Assembly (NCBI GenBank): GCA_964575845.1
Contig: CAZNSX010000001.1
Coordinates: forward strand, 372,001 to 436,000
Reading direction: 5' to 3'
DNA: 64,000 nucleotides
DNA from: CAZNSX01 sp964575845
GTDB lineage: Bacteria; UBA8248; CAZNSX01
Numbering within the stretch: the first letter of the stretch is position 1; each line of letters starts with the position of its first letter. A program made the translations under genes and the position numbers. This document shows positions 8,335 through 16,417 of the stretch, piece after piece. The notes under the pieces were generated by a model that was given only the letters and a program-made list of their open reading frames with translations, was not told where the DNA came from and did no database searches.

Positions 8335-9885
8335 TCAGGCGCCCTCCTTTGCCTCCGGATTGGGCGCTGCCTCAGAGAGTTTTTTGAGGTTCACACTCAG
8401 GGCGGCAATGGTCCAAAAGATCACGACCACCTTGGAGTAAGCGAAGAGCTCCTCGGTGAGGGCCTGGACGCTGAAGGCCACAAGGCCGAAGATAAAGGCA
8501 AGCATCATGGTTTGGGGAATGGGGTCAGTGAGCCTCCGCAGAGCGGCCCGCTGATTTCGCAGGACTGTCACCAGAAGCAAAACCGTGGCCGCAAGGCCCA
8601 AGAGCCCCGTCTCCACCAAACTCTTCAAATACCAGTTGTGAGCCGCCATGGGCAGGAAGGCCTCCCTCCCCCCTACCCGTCGGCTTGGTCCTCGCCAGGA
8701 AGGAATGTCGGCGGGCAGCACTGTCCTCCGCTCATATTCAGTGAAATTAAGGGGAAAAGTTCCCACTCCGTGGCCGAGTAAGGGTTTATCAAGAAACATG
8801 CGGGTGCCTATTCTCAGAGCATAGAGCCTGGTCTCAATCGTTGAGCGGATATCCCATTTATTGCTGGAAAAGAAGAACATACCCCCTAAGAGGGCGGCCG
8901 CAATAAGGGCAGCTATCACAGAGACCATGACCTTCTTTCTGATGCCCGAAAAGAGAGCCAGGGCCACCCCACCCGCCATAAGACCCAGAATACTGCCATA
9001 GCTCTCGCTCAGGGCCAGCGCCCAGACCTGAATCACGAGGAAGGCCGCAAGAAGGTATTTTAATCTGCCCCCAAAACCCAACCACGCCACCGTGAGGGGC
9101 AAGGCCATAAGCTGATAGGCACCGAAGAAATTAGGATGCCCTATGGTAGAGCCCCCCTGGTAAAGGTAGTGGACTTCTGAGCCATGCATCCACCTCATCT
9201 GGAATTGGCGGTAGATCTCCGAAGGAAGATAGTAAAAGAAGGGGCTTTCAAACCCTGTTCGGGTGAGCATCGATTGAACCACGGCCAGAATCGCGACGAT
9301 GAGGCCGCTGGCCAGCATGATCTTTGCGGCCAGCATGATGCGCTCTCGCGTGCAGAATAAGTCCAGGGCAATCAGGAAGAAGAAGAAATAAGCCATCTGC
9401 TCGAGGATATGCCATACCTGCGGGAAAATCTGGTGAAAGTTAAAGAAGAGGGTCAGGGTAGAGAGACCCAAGAGGGCCATCCAGATGTAGACGACGGGGA
9501 GACGCGAGAAGCTGAAGTCTCGGGCTCTCACCTTTTTCACGCCCCAGACGATGAAAAGAAGCAGAAGCAGTATCTTATCTATGGAGAAGGTCTTGTCCTG
9601 GATGCCCAGGGCAAAGTGGATGTTGACGATGGGGATGACAAAGATAAATATGGCCAGCCCTATTACGAGGCGCCAGACGCTTATGATGAACACCATAAGC
9701 GTCACCCAGAAAAGGAAAAAGAAGGGGATAAAGGGGAAGCCCATGGACTTGAGGCCGAAGTAGCTGGCCAGGAGGGAAAGGGAGAGAACAAGGCCCAGAA
9801 GGCGCTTATTCTCTAACGCGGCAAAGGTGATATCAGGGATAATTCCCCTGAAGATTGAGCCGTTTTCATATGCGGTACCCGCCAT
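8335..9885 (-). CDS. O-antigen ligase/polymerase family membrane protein
   Basis: The 516-residue protein has about a dozen hydrophobic segments and a large loop near residues 350-430 containing the signature region LGHGVGTFPLNFTEYE and MAAHNWYLKSLVETGLLG. This is typical of the Wzy_C/WaaL superfamily (His in AHN, Arg-rich loop). Members join O-antigen or other undecaprenyl-linked glycans to lipid A core, or polymerise them, on the periplasmic side of the inner membrane. The ATG at 9885 follows GAGAGG at 5-base spacing. No other polysaccharide genes are adjacent, so ligase and polymerase cannot be separated. Confidence 0.85.
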   Translation of the reverse strand: MAGTAYENGSIFRGIIPDITFAALENKRLLGLVLSLSLLASYFGLKSMGFPFIPFFFLFWVTLMVFIISVWRLVIGLAIFIFVIPIVNIHFALGIQDKTFSIDKILLLLLFIVWGVKKVRARDFSFSRLPVVYIWMALLGLSTLTLFFNFHQIFPQVWHILEQMAYFFFFLIALDLFCTRERIMLAAKIMLASGLIVAILAVVQSMLTRTGFESPFFYYLPSEIYRQFQMRWMHGSEVHYLYQGGSTIGHPNFFGAYQLMALPLTVAWLGFGGRLKYLLAAFLVIQVWALALSESYGSILGLMAGGVALALFSGIRKKVMVSVIAALIAAALLGGMFFFSSNKWDIRSTIETRLYALRIGTRMFLDKPLLGHGVGTFPLNFTEYERRTVLPADIPSWRGPSRRVGGREAFLPMAAHNWYLKSLVETGLLGLAATVLLLVTVLRNQRAALRRLTDPIPQTMMLAFIFGLVAFSVQALTEELFAYSKVVVIFWTIAALSVNLKKLSEAAPNPEAKEGA

Positions 9886-10006
9886 GGAAACCTCTCAATG
9901 ATGGTGGATTCTTATAGCAGAACCTTTGGGCGGTTGGAGCCTTGAGAGGCTCCTCTCAGGAGCATGAAGTCAACGGCAGAAAAATGCTCAAGGAGTTTAA
10001 AGTCCT

Positions 10007-10035
10007 GATTATCGATTTTTATTTTATCAATAATC
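10007..10035. repeat. Inverted repeat between the NTPase and O-antigen ligase genes
   Basis: GATTATCGAT (10007-10016) and ATCAATAATC (10026-10035) form 10-base arms with a 9-base T-rich loop and one mismatch (a G-U pair in RNA). It could be a weak terminator for the NTPase transcript on the minus strand or an operator for the downstream gene. Confidence 0.4.
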
Positions 10036-10073
10036 GGCCCACTCTTGACTCTTTTTTTCTTTTGGGCTTTCTA

Positions 10074-10589
10074 TCATTGCCACCCGAGAAGTCGGGCGAG
10101 CCTCTCCGCTATTCCCGTCCCTTCCCCTCTCTCAAGGTGGATCACATGTACATCAGGCCTTATTTTGAGGGACTCGATAAATGCATTCCCCTTCGCAGGT
10201 ATGGTGGCCAGAACTGAGGGGGGAGCATGCAGAGCCTCGAGCACAGCGTGCCTGAATGGGGCCGAGAAACACTCCATCTTTCCTATCTCATCGATGAGGA
10301 TGAGCTCCACCTCAGGCCTCGGCCGAATTGCCGGAAGGGCAATCATCTCAAAGCCCTCAAGGTCAACGCCATAGCGGCCCACCCGGTGGGGGCTCCTGAT
10401 GCGAAGATGGGCCAGGAGCCCCTTCTGGCCGTCCAGGGTGGCAAGCTGAAAACCCACCCGCGAGCCGGCTTCGCGGACCTCGGCCGTGAAGAAACCCGAA
10501 ACCTTCCTCTGGGGAAAGGCCTGGATAAGGGCCTTGACAGCAGTTGTCTTGCCGCAGCCCGGAGGACCGGTGAGAAGAATGTTAACCAT
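10074..10589 (-). CDS. THEP1-type nucleoside-triphosphatase
   Basis: The 171-residue P-loop protein has GPPGCGKTT at residues 8-16, Walker B as LILIDEIGKME, and the downstream Thr-Ile-Pro-x-Lys block (ATIPAKGN). This is the full-length layout of the NTPase_1/THEP1 family found in archaea, bacteria and human NTPCR. The enzymes hydrolyse NTPs slowly and have been proposed to have kinase-like or RNA-related roles. It stands alone on the minus strand. Confidence 0.88.
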   Translation of the reverse strand: MVNILLTGPPGCGKTTAVKALIQAFPQRKVSGFFTAEVREAGSRVGFQLATLDGQKGLLAHLRIRSPHRVGRYGVDLEGFEMIALPAIRPRPEVELILIDEIGKMECFSAPFRHAVLEALHAPPSVLATIPAKGNAFIESLKIRPDVHVIHLERGEGTGIAERLARLLGWQ

Positions 10590-11336
10590 GCGTTCAGCGG
10601 CGCAAAATTTGAGCCTTGCAAGGTTGAAGGGGGGAAATATTCTTGGGTTTCTCTCCGAGAAGGCCAGGTTCTAGTCAATGTCTGGAATCCAGCAAATACC
10701 TCTCACGGATGCCTCTCCAGAAAGTCACTCCAATGGCCAAAGGAGCCCTTTGACTCTCGGGGAGGTTACAACAGGGCAAAATTCCCGCCCCAGCCACTCC
10801 CTGAGCATTTCGCTCCCGCTCCTGCGCCAGACGTAGCCTCGACGCTCTCGCCGGATGGCGGGGAGGCGCTTCAAGAGCTCGGCCAGGACTGAGCCATAGA
10901 GCGCGGGCTTCCGCATCTTGGTGCATCGCTTGTGCGAAGCCGCCCACTTGCCGGTGCCCCTCGTTCAACCTCAGGCTCCAGGACCGCCGCGCGGAAGAAG
11001 CCTCTCCCGACGAACTATCGACCAGGACTGGCTTGCTTGTCAACTGGAATCATTCGTCAGCCCCTCTGCCACACTTATCGGGGGTACTGTTCGTTCCAAT
11101 CTCACTTCCCGGTTGCCGGAAATTTCTATTGATTTCGAAGCAAAAGGCGGCTGAGAGAGGCCAGCAACCACCCGACGGGGCGATCTCGGTTTTTGGGAGA
11201 AGGCAAAGGCCTCGGCCCTTGGTCTTCAAATTTAGTTTATAATTTCCCACCTCGGAAGAGGTTCCCTTTTTTCGGTAGTGTCCTAATTTGATATTTTCAC
11301 AAATAAATTACATTCAAACCTAACTTGAAGTGAGAA
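10590..11336. other. Gene-poor region of about 750 bases
   Basis: I see no supportable gene. Open frames on the minus strand at 10675-11043 and 10725-10916 overlap in different frames, lack ribosome binding sites and match nothing known. The last 100 bases become markedly A+T-rich, marking the edge of the island that follows. Confidence 0.5.
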
Positions 11337-11365
11337 TTGACAACAAAAAAAAATGAGTGTATGCT
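11337..11365 (+). promoter_or_regulatory. Sigma-70-type promoter for the Ntn-hydrolase gene pair
   Basis: TTGACA (11337-11342) and TATGCT (11360-11365) are separated by exactly 17 bases in A-rich DNA. The next start codon is at 11423, giving a leader of about 50 bases with a G-run (gggggg) before the ATG. Confidence 0.75.
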
Positions 11366-11422
11366 TACCCTATTCATATAGTAGAAGAAATATGATAGCA
11401 AAGTGATTGGGGGGGTTGGACA

Positions 11423-12217
11423 ATGACACTCATTGTTTCGCTCAGGACATTGGACGGCATAGTTATTGCGGGGGATAGTTTGTCAACAGTAATGGCTGGG
11501 CTGCAGCTTGAGGCTGAAATTCAAGTAAGTTGCCCCAACTGCATGCATCAGCACACGATTAAGGAGCGAACTACAGGCGGGCAAATACCAAGTTCGACTT
11601 TTTCTTTTGCCCAAAAGGTATTTCCTTTTATGGAAAATTATGGAATCGGGACATTTGGTGCTGGCTCCCTAGGAGGAAAAACGATGTATTTTGCTATAAG
11701 GGAGCTTGAACGGAAACTTAAGGAAGGGGATCATGAGCCGGACGGAGTAACCAATGCTTCAGAGATAATTTCGCAACCTGCACTTGAATTAGTCAAATCT
11801 GGAATACCAGATATTGACAAAGCGCCTGACAATTGGTACGCCGTTGGTTTCCAAGTGGTGGGATATGATGATTCTGAAGCAAAGACTATTGAAATTAAAG
11901 TAGGAAAGAGTGTTCAGAGCAAAACATTCAACTCGAGAGGGGGGTGCACCAGGTCGGGAGAAGGGCGTGTTGTCGGTGCAATCTGGCAGCTTTATAAAGA
12001 GCATCCTGAGGACCAAGCTGCCTACGGATTATTTTCTCTACAGGATGCGATTGATTATGCAGAATTCCTTATTAGCGCTACTGCAAGTTATCAAAAATTT
12101 TCAAGAACCATTCCTAGGGTGGGGGGTGACATAGATATCGGATTAGTTACTCCATTTGATGGCTTTAAGTGGATTCGCCAAAAACCACTTGGAAAAATAT
12201 TCGGGGGTGACCAATGA
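11423..12217 (+). CDS. Proteasome/HslV-like Ntn hydrolase with a Cys/His insertion
   Basis: The N-terminus M-TLIVSLRTLDGIVIAGD aligns by eye with HslV and proteasome beta subunits. Removing Met leaves Thr as the nucleophile, and Asp18 matches the conserved Asp17. A later block QKVFPFMENYGIGTFGAGSLGGK resembles the region around catalytic Lys33 and the following strand turn, and ELERKL fits the HslV helix. An extra segment of about 30 residues (about 29-60) between these blocks contains CPNCMHQH (Cys37, Cys40, His42, His44), a possible zinc site absent from HslV. TRSGEG (about 172-177) could match the GSG turn. At 264 residues it is longer than HslV (about 175). The gene is A+T-richer than its neighbours and has its own promoter. 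It is followed by an overlapping small gene. Fold call is good; protease activity is inferred. Confidence 0.72.
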   Translation: MTLIVSLRTLDGIVIAGDSLSTVMAGLQLEAEIQVSCPNCMHQHTIKERTTGGQIPSSTFSFAQKVFPFMENYGIGTFGAGSLGGKTMYFAIRELERKLKEGDHEPDGVTNASEIISQPALELVKSGIPDIDKAPDNWYAVGFQVVGYDDSEAKTIEIKVGKSVQSKTFNSRGGCTRSGEGRVVGAIWQLYKEHPEDQAAYGLFSLQDAIDYAEFLISATASYQKFSRTIPRVGGDIDIGLVTPFDGFKWIRQKPLGKIFGGDQ

Positions 12218-12423
12218 GCGAAGCTAAAGAGCGAGACCAACACAAAGCGTCTGCCTTTACCTTTGTTACAGGGTTCTGTCTTGTTCCTGTGCCTTTTGGA
12301 ATTAACTCCCCTGGCATTGAACCATCTAACGACTTTTCAGGAATTAACTCAGGCTTACAAGAGGCTGACCCTAATGAAAGCTTAAGAAAAGCTAGCTATC
12401 CAAAGCAAAGCTCCTCTAAATAA
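12214..12423 (+). CDS. Small protein translationally coupled to the Ntn hydrolase
   Basis: This 69-residue frame starts at an ATG overlapping the upstream stop (ATGA at 12214-12217), the usual arrangement for translational coupling. I do not recognise the protein. The N-terminus is charged (SEAKERDQHK), the middle is hydrophobic and proline-rich (FVTGFCLVPVPFGIN) and the tail is polar, with two near-repeated SxxFSGINSG/FGINSPG segments. There is no clear signal peptide. The base composition matches the upstream gene. It might be a partner, substrate or inhibitor, but nothing in the sequence shows which. Confidence 0.5.
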   Translation: MSEAKERDQHKASAFTFVTGFCLVPVPFGINSPGIEPSNDFSGINSGLQEADPNESLRKASYPKQSSSK

Positions 12424-12610
12424 GAAAATTCAGGTATATCAGGCGAAGTTTTTTAGTCGTATCAGGCTGGCTAACCCACTATTTCTTCTATCGTCCATAC
12501 GTCGTCAGCAATCCCCGCCTCCATCGCCGGAGTGACCCGCAAGCTTCGATGAACCCGCCCAAAATTACGACAATACCCCTTTTTTAGGTCGGTTGCGGAG
12601 AGGTCCTTTT

Positions 12611-13246
12611 ATGGGAAAAGATCGTTATTTCGACTCTGTGGCGGAGAGATGGGATGAGCTTCGAGAGGGATATTTCGGTGAGGAGGTTTCAGAAGCTGTC
12701 CTGGAGGAAGCCGAGCTGGAGCGGAGTCTCAATGTCTTAGATGTGGGCACAGGCACAGGGTTTTTGGCTATTAAGGCCGCCCTGAAGGTGAGACGGGCCT
12801 GCGGGGTAGATCGCTCCCTCAAGATGCTTTCCCGGGCGAAGGAGAAAGCCGAGGAGAAGGATATCGGCAACTTGACCCTTGCCGTCGGCGACTTTCTCAG
12901 GCTCCCCTTTCGGGAGGGCTCCGCCCACAGGGTGCTTGCGAATATGGTTCTTCACCATTCCCCCGAGCCCGAGGCTGCCATCTCCGAAATGGCCCGTCTC
13001 CTTACCCCCGGGGGCGTCCTTGTGCTTTCTGACCTGACGAAACACTCCTACGAGTGGTTCAAAGAGGAGATGGCGGACCTCTGGTTAGGATTTGAAAAGG
13101 AGGAGGTGAGGCGCTGGCTGAGAAGGGCAGGCCTCCTAGGGGTTCGAGTGAGAGATGCGGGGGCTCATTGCCAGACCACCTCCCGAGCCCAGGCCTGCGC
13201 TCGGGTGAGCATCTTTCTGGCAAGAGGCATTAAGGGGAAAGCATGA
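12611..13246 (+). CDS. Class I SAM-dependent methyltransferase
   Basis: This Methyltransf_11-type protein has motif I VLDVGTGTGFLAIKA near residue 40, the acidic end of beta2 in GVDRS, and motif IV-like LANMVLHHSPEPEAAISEM. The ATG at 12611 is preferred over one 18 bases upstream because GAGAGG lies 7 bases before it. It is 211 residues long. The family includes small-molecule, ubiquinone and ArsM-like methyltransferases; the acceptor is unknown. It stands alone. Confidence 0.85.
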   Translation: MGKDRYFDSVAERWDELREGYFGEEVSEAVLEEAELERSLNVLDVGTGTGFLAIKAALKVRRACGVDRSLKMLSRAKEKAEEKDIGNLTLAVGDFLRLPFREGSAHRVLANMVLHHSPEPEAAISEMARLLTPGGVLVLSDLTKHSYEWFKEEMADLWLGFEKEEVRRWLRRAGLLGVRVRDAGAHCQTTSRAQACARVSIFLARGIKGKA

Positions 13247-13433
13247 GCCCTCCGGTCGAGAAAAGAGGGAGTTTGCAAGGGTTCAATCTTTAACATCTCT
13301 CTTTCAGGAAAAGCCCAGCTTCCACTTTCCTTGACAAGGGGAGAAGGCGCCTCTAAGATTTCGGGTAAGTGGAATCTTTGCCGCTTGAGCGGCTTCCCGA
13401 TTATTCGAGATATCTCTCGAGCGAATTCTCTCT

Positions 13434-14321
13434 ATGATCCGACTTCGGCGGAGTGTCCTCTTCGTTCCCGGCTCCAGCCCCAAAATGCACCAGAAGGCGG
13501 CGGGCCTTCCGGCCGATGCCCTGATCCTGGACCTGGAGGATGCCGTGGCCCCTTCTGCGAAAGAAGAGGCGCGGGCTCTCACCTGCAAGGCCTTGAGGGA
13601 GCTGGATTTCGGCGCGAAGGAGGTCATGGTGAGGGTCAATGCAAGGGCCTCTGGCCTTTGGGAGGGAGACCTCAGGGCTCTCGTGCCGGCCCGCCCTTCG
13701 GCCATCGTCCTTCCCAAGGTGTCCTCACCGCTGGAGGTAGAAGAGGCCGACCGCTTCATGGGGGAGCTTGAAGAGGCCCATGGGATAACTCGGGGGGAGA
13801 CGGGGCTGGCCGTCATGATTGAGACGGCGAGAGGGCTTCAGGAGGCGCCGACCATAGCCTCCTCCAGCCCCCGCATGACGGCTCTTCTTTTCGGCGCGGC
13901 CGACTTTACCGCTGAGGTGGGAGGCCGTCTCACGCCCGAAGGTCTCGAGCTCCTCTATCCAATGAGCCGGGTTAAGCTTGCGGCCGCAGTTGCGGGGATT
14001 GATGCTCTGGACTCCCCATGCTTCAACATAAATGACATGGCAACCCTCGAGCGTCAGGCTCGCCGCGCGGCCGACCTGGGCTTTGCGGGAAAGACTCTCA
14101 TCCATCCGGCTCAGGTCGAGGTGGTTAACCGGGTTTTCTCCCCGACAGACGAAGAAATTGCTTTTGCCCGGAAAGTCATCGAGGCATATGAGAGGGCCGA
14201 GGCGGAGGGAAAGGGAGTTTCTGCCCTGGAGGGAGAGCTGGTGGAGGCTCCCGTGGTCATGAGGGCTCGCCGAATCCTTCTCATAGCTGAAAGGACCGGG
14301 CGCTTTGGCGAGGCGCGATGA
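13434..14321 (+). CDS. CitE/HpcH-HpaI-family lyase
   Basis: The 295-residue TIM-barrel protein has the family signatures SVLFVPGSSPKM at the N-terminus (CoA-binding loop), ALILDLEDAVAP with the Mg2+ Glu/Asp, VRVNA, MIETARGLQ (metal Glu) and FGAADFTAEVGG (metal Asp). Members cleave citramalyl-CoA, malyl-CoA or citryl-CoA to acetyl-CoA/pyruvate or glyoxylate. No citrate lyase alpha or gamma genes are adjacent, so a stand-alone malyl/citramalyl-CoA lyase or CitE-like enzyme is likelier. A product of acetyl-CoA would link to the acs locus, but that is inference. No strong ribosome binding site is seen before the ATG. Confidence 0.88.
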   Translation: MIRLRRSVLFVPGSSPKMHQKAAGLPADALILDLEDAVAPSAKEEARALTCKALRELDFGAKEVMVRVNARASGLWEGDLRALVPARPSAIVLPKVSSPLEVEEADRFMGELEEAHGITRGETGLAVMIETARGLQEAPTIASSSPRMTALLFGAADFTAEVGGRLTPEGLELLYPMSRVKLAAAVAGIDALDSPCFNINDMATLERQARRAADLGFAGKTLIHPAQVEVVNRVFSPTDEEIAFARKVIEAYERAEAEGKGVSALEGELVEAPVVMRARRILLIAERTGRFGEAR

Positions 14322-14436
14322 GCTTCCCAAAAGATGTCGTCGACTTGGCCATTGTCGCTGCAGGACGCTGCTGTTGCATCTGCCACAAGTTATGCAGTGA
14401 CCGAATCTATTCACATTCGTAAGGAGATTTTCTGCA

Positions 14437-15183
14437 TTGGACATCCCACGGATATTCAACATCACCGAAAGCGCTCACCGCATCCACAACCCGATCACAC
14501 CCGAGAAGCTCGCCACTCTCGGCGCGGCGCTGCGTCTGGAATCGGGGGCCCGGGTGCTCGACCTCGGCAGCGGTTCGGGGGAGATGCTGTGCACTTGGGC
14601 GCGTGACCACAGCGTCATCGGCACCGGCATCGACATGAGCCAGTTGTTCACCGAGCAAGCGAAACTCCGCGCTGAAGAACTCGGCGTCACCGATCAAGTC
14701 AAGTTCATCCATGGCGATGCCGCCGGCTATGTCTCTGACGAGAAGGTCGATGTGGCAGCCTGTGTCGGTGCCACTTGGATCGGCGGGGGAGTCGCCGGCA
14801 CTATCGAGCTTCTGGCGCGGAGCCTGTGCACCGGAGGAATCATCCTCATCGGCGAGCCCTACTGGCGGCAGCTGCCGCCGACCGAAGATGTTGCCAAGGG
14901 GTGTCTTGCCAACGCAATCTCCGACTTCCTCATGCTTCCAGAACTTCTCGCGTCTTTCGGCCACCTTGGCTACGACGTCGTTGAAATGGTTCTGGCTGAC
15001 CAAGACGGTTGGGACAGATATGAGGCGGCCAAATGGCTCACCATGCGCCGATGGCTTGAAGCCAATCCCGACGACGAGTTGGCGAAAGAGGTTCGAGCCC
15101 AACTGACCTCGGAACCCGTGCGCTACGCCGCTTACACGCGTGAATACCTGGGCTGGGGTGTGTTCGCGCTGATGACGCAGTGA
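14437..15183 (+). CDS. Class I SAM-dependent methyltransferase
   Basis: Motif I is ARVLDLGSGSGEMLC (about residues 38-52), with GIDMSQLF for the ribose-binding acidic residue and later GEPYWRQLPP, characteristic of a small group of stand-alone methyltransferases. The start is a TTG preceded by AAGGAG at 12-base spacing. At 248 residues it is complete. Its codon use (many GCG, CTC-free Leu runs and fewer GAG/AGG stretches than its neighbours) looks slightly different, and the next 360 bases hold no gene, so acquisition by transfer is possible. Acceptor unknown. Confidence 0.82.
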   Translation: MDIPRIFNITESAHRIHNPITPEKLATLGAALRLESGARVLDLGSGSGEMLCTWARDHSVIGTGIDMSQLFTEQAKLRAEELGVTDQVKFIHGDAAGYVSDEKVDVAACVGATWIGGGVAGTIELLARSLCTGGIILIGEPYWRQLPPTEDVAKGCLANAISDFLMLPELLASFGHLGYDVVEMVLADQDGWDRYEAAKWLTMRRWLEANPDDELAKEVRAQLTSEPVRYAAYTREYLGWGVFALMTQ

Positions 15184-15544
15184 TGCGGGGATTACCGGGT
15201 TACTCAGAAAGTGGGGAAAATCCAATCATGCCTAACAACTCATTATCAATATGCGGTGGTTGAGACCGGGGGTGTTATTGTGCGGATGGTCCTGAGCGAA
15301 TACATGGCTTGCGAGGTCGTATGGGAGATGTAAAATTCCAACCCGGAAACCGCGTTCGTTGATGGCTGTCGGAAATCGGGAATCTTGTAGGCATAGAAGC
15401 GGAAATCATAATCAACGCCGCTTCCGGCGCGCCGGAACGGCCTGATCTTTGATAACCCATTGATATTGAAGATTTTCGGTTAACTGCGGGAGAAAGAGAA
15501 CGGTTATGAAGAGGGTTGCACACGGGGAGCCTTGATTTCAGGAA
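15184..15544. other. Intergenic region without a supportable gene
   Basis: Short open frames exist on both strands, but none has a ribosome binding site or recognisable product. No terminator or repeat stands out. Confidence 0.5.
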
Positions 15545-15760
15545 TTAAGGGGATTTCCGGCGGTCCTTCCGCCGCCGGTCCAGGCAGGAGCGACGCTCTA
15601 TCTCGGGCTCACCTCTCTCGATCGCACGTCTTCCGATGCGGCTAGGGCTCCAGTTTCGCCTCCTGCGGTCGGGCCAGCCCAGAGTACGGCGGTCCATTCT
15701 ATGACGGCGGTCATCACCAGAGCGACGGTCCCGCCCGCTTCGGAGTTCTTCCGGGGCCAT
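15545..15760 (-). CDS. Arginine-rich small protein with repeated RRxGxDRR-type motifs
   Basis: About 71 residues, dominated by spaced Asp-Arg-Arg units (SGRDRRSGDDRRHRMDRR, then RIGRRAIER, ERRSCLDRRRKDRR). The pattern of ERR/DRR every 4-7 residues occurs in many uncharacterised small proteins of delta-type proteobacteria and could be structural or RNA-binding. The ATG at 15760 follows CGGAG at about 10 bases; a TTG at 15784 is an alternative. A related motif occurs in the small zinc-ribbon protein at 37177-37359. The low-complexity composition makes a spurious frame possible, but the periodicity argues against chance. Confidence 0.55.
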   Translation of the reverse strand: MAPEELRSGRDRRSGDDRRHRMDRRTLGWPDRRRRNWSPSRIGRRAIERGEPEIERRSCLDRRRKDRRKSP

Positions 15761-15841
15761 GGTCAAAATTCTCCGCTTCGGCAAAGGGTCATCTGATTAC
15801 ACTATCGGCAGCAGTGAGCTAATATTTAAATAGAAAAGGAC

Positions 15842-15870
15842 TTGCAGAATCATGCGAAAAAAAGTACAAT
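15842..15870 (+). promoter_or_regulatory. Sigma-70-type promoter for the ferritin-like gene
   Basis: TTGCAG (15842-15847) and TACAAT (15865-15870) are 17 bases apart, 45 bases before the TTG start at 15916. Confidence 0.6.
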
Positions 15871-15915
15871 TAGGGCCTAAGCGAAAAGGAAGTCCCCTTT
15901 GCAAGGGAGTTCAAT

Positions 15916-16413
15916 TTGGCCGGCGACGGGGAAAGCCAGCTTTCTCTGGCTCAGCTCCTTGAACTCGCCATCCGGTTCGAGGTAAGGATGGCGGACCTCT
16001 ACCTGGAGTTCGATTCCCTCTTCTGCGATAATAAGGCTTTGGATTGTCTGTGGTTTTTCATGTCGACCGTAGAGGAGATCCACGCCACGATCCTCAAGAA
16101 GCAGCGCAGGCACCTCCGGGAGAGGGCTCTCACTGACATCGAAACGGGAATAGAGAAAGCCTTCCTAAGGGGGGAGCTCAGGCGGTTGGAGGGAATCGTT
16201 GAGGAAGTCCGCAAGGATGGGATAAGCCTTGAGGAGGCCTTCGAGCTGGCTATTGAGCTTGAATCTTCGATGGCGGAGAAGCACTACCAGAGCATGATTT
16301 CTTTCAAATGCCCTCCCATTAGCGACCTCCTGAAGGAACTGGGGAAGATCGATAATCTTCACCGGGATCGCCTCAAGGAGAAACAGCAGGAAATCTTCGG
16401 CGGAAGAGCCTGA
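15916..16413 (+). CDS. Ferritin-like/rubrerythrin-like protein
   Basis: The 165-residue, nearly all-helical protein has the carboxylate/His pattern of a four-helix diiron bundle: Glu in RFEVRMADLY (helix 1), ExxH in VEEIHATIL (helix 2), Glu in IELESSMAEKHY (helix 3) and His in DNLHRDRL (helix 4). There is no C-terminal rubredoxin domain. The TTG start follows AGGGAG at 6 bases and has its own promoter. Expected roles are peroxide reduction or iron/oxygen protection in an anaerobe; the single His spacing means the metal site should be modelled before it is assumed functional. Confidence 0.7.
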   Translation: MAGDGESQLSLAQLLELAIRFEVRMADLYLEFDSLFCDNKALDCLWFFMSTVEEIHATILKKQRRHLRERALTDIETGIEKAFLRGELRRLEGIVEEVRKDGISLEEAFELAIELESSMAEKHYQSMISFKCPPISDLLKELGKIDNLHRDRLKEKQQEIFGGRA

Positions 16414-16417
16414 CCCC

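Noticed and set aside
10675..11043. Minus-strand 122-codon frame
   Set aside because: Overlaps another open frame, no ribosome binding site and no protein-like pattern.
11265..11300. Possible insertion-sequence end (AGTGTCCTAATTT) at the A+T-rich boundary
   Set aside because: No matching inverted end, target duplication or transposase was found near it.
15275..15523. 82-codon minus-strand frame
   Set aside because: No Shine-Dalgarno, no recognisable composition, and it lies in a gene-free gap.
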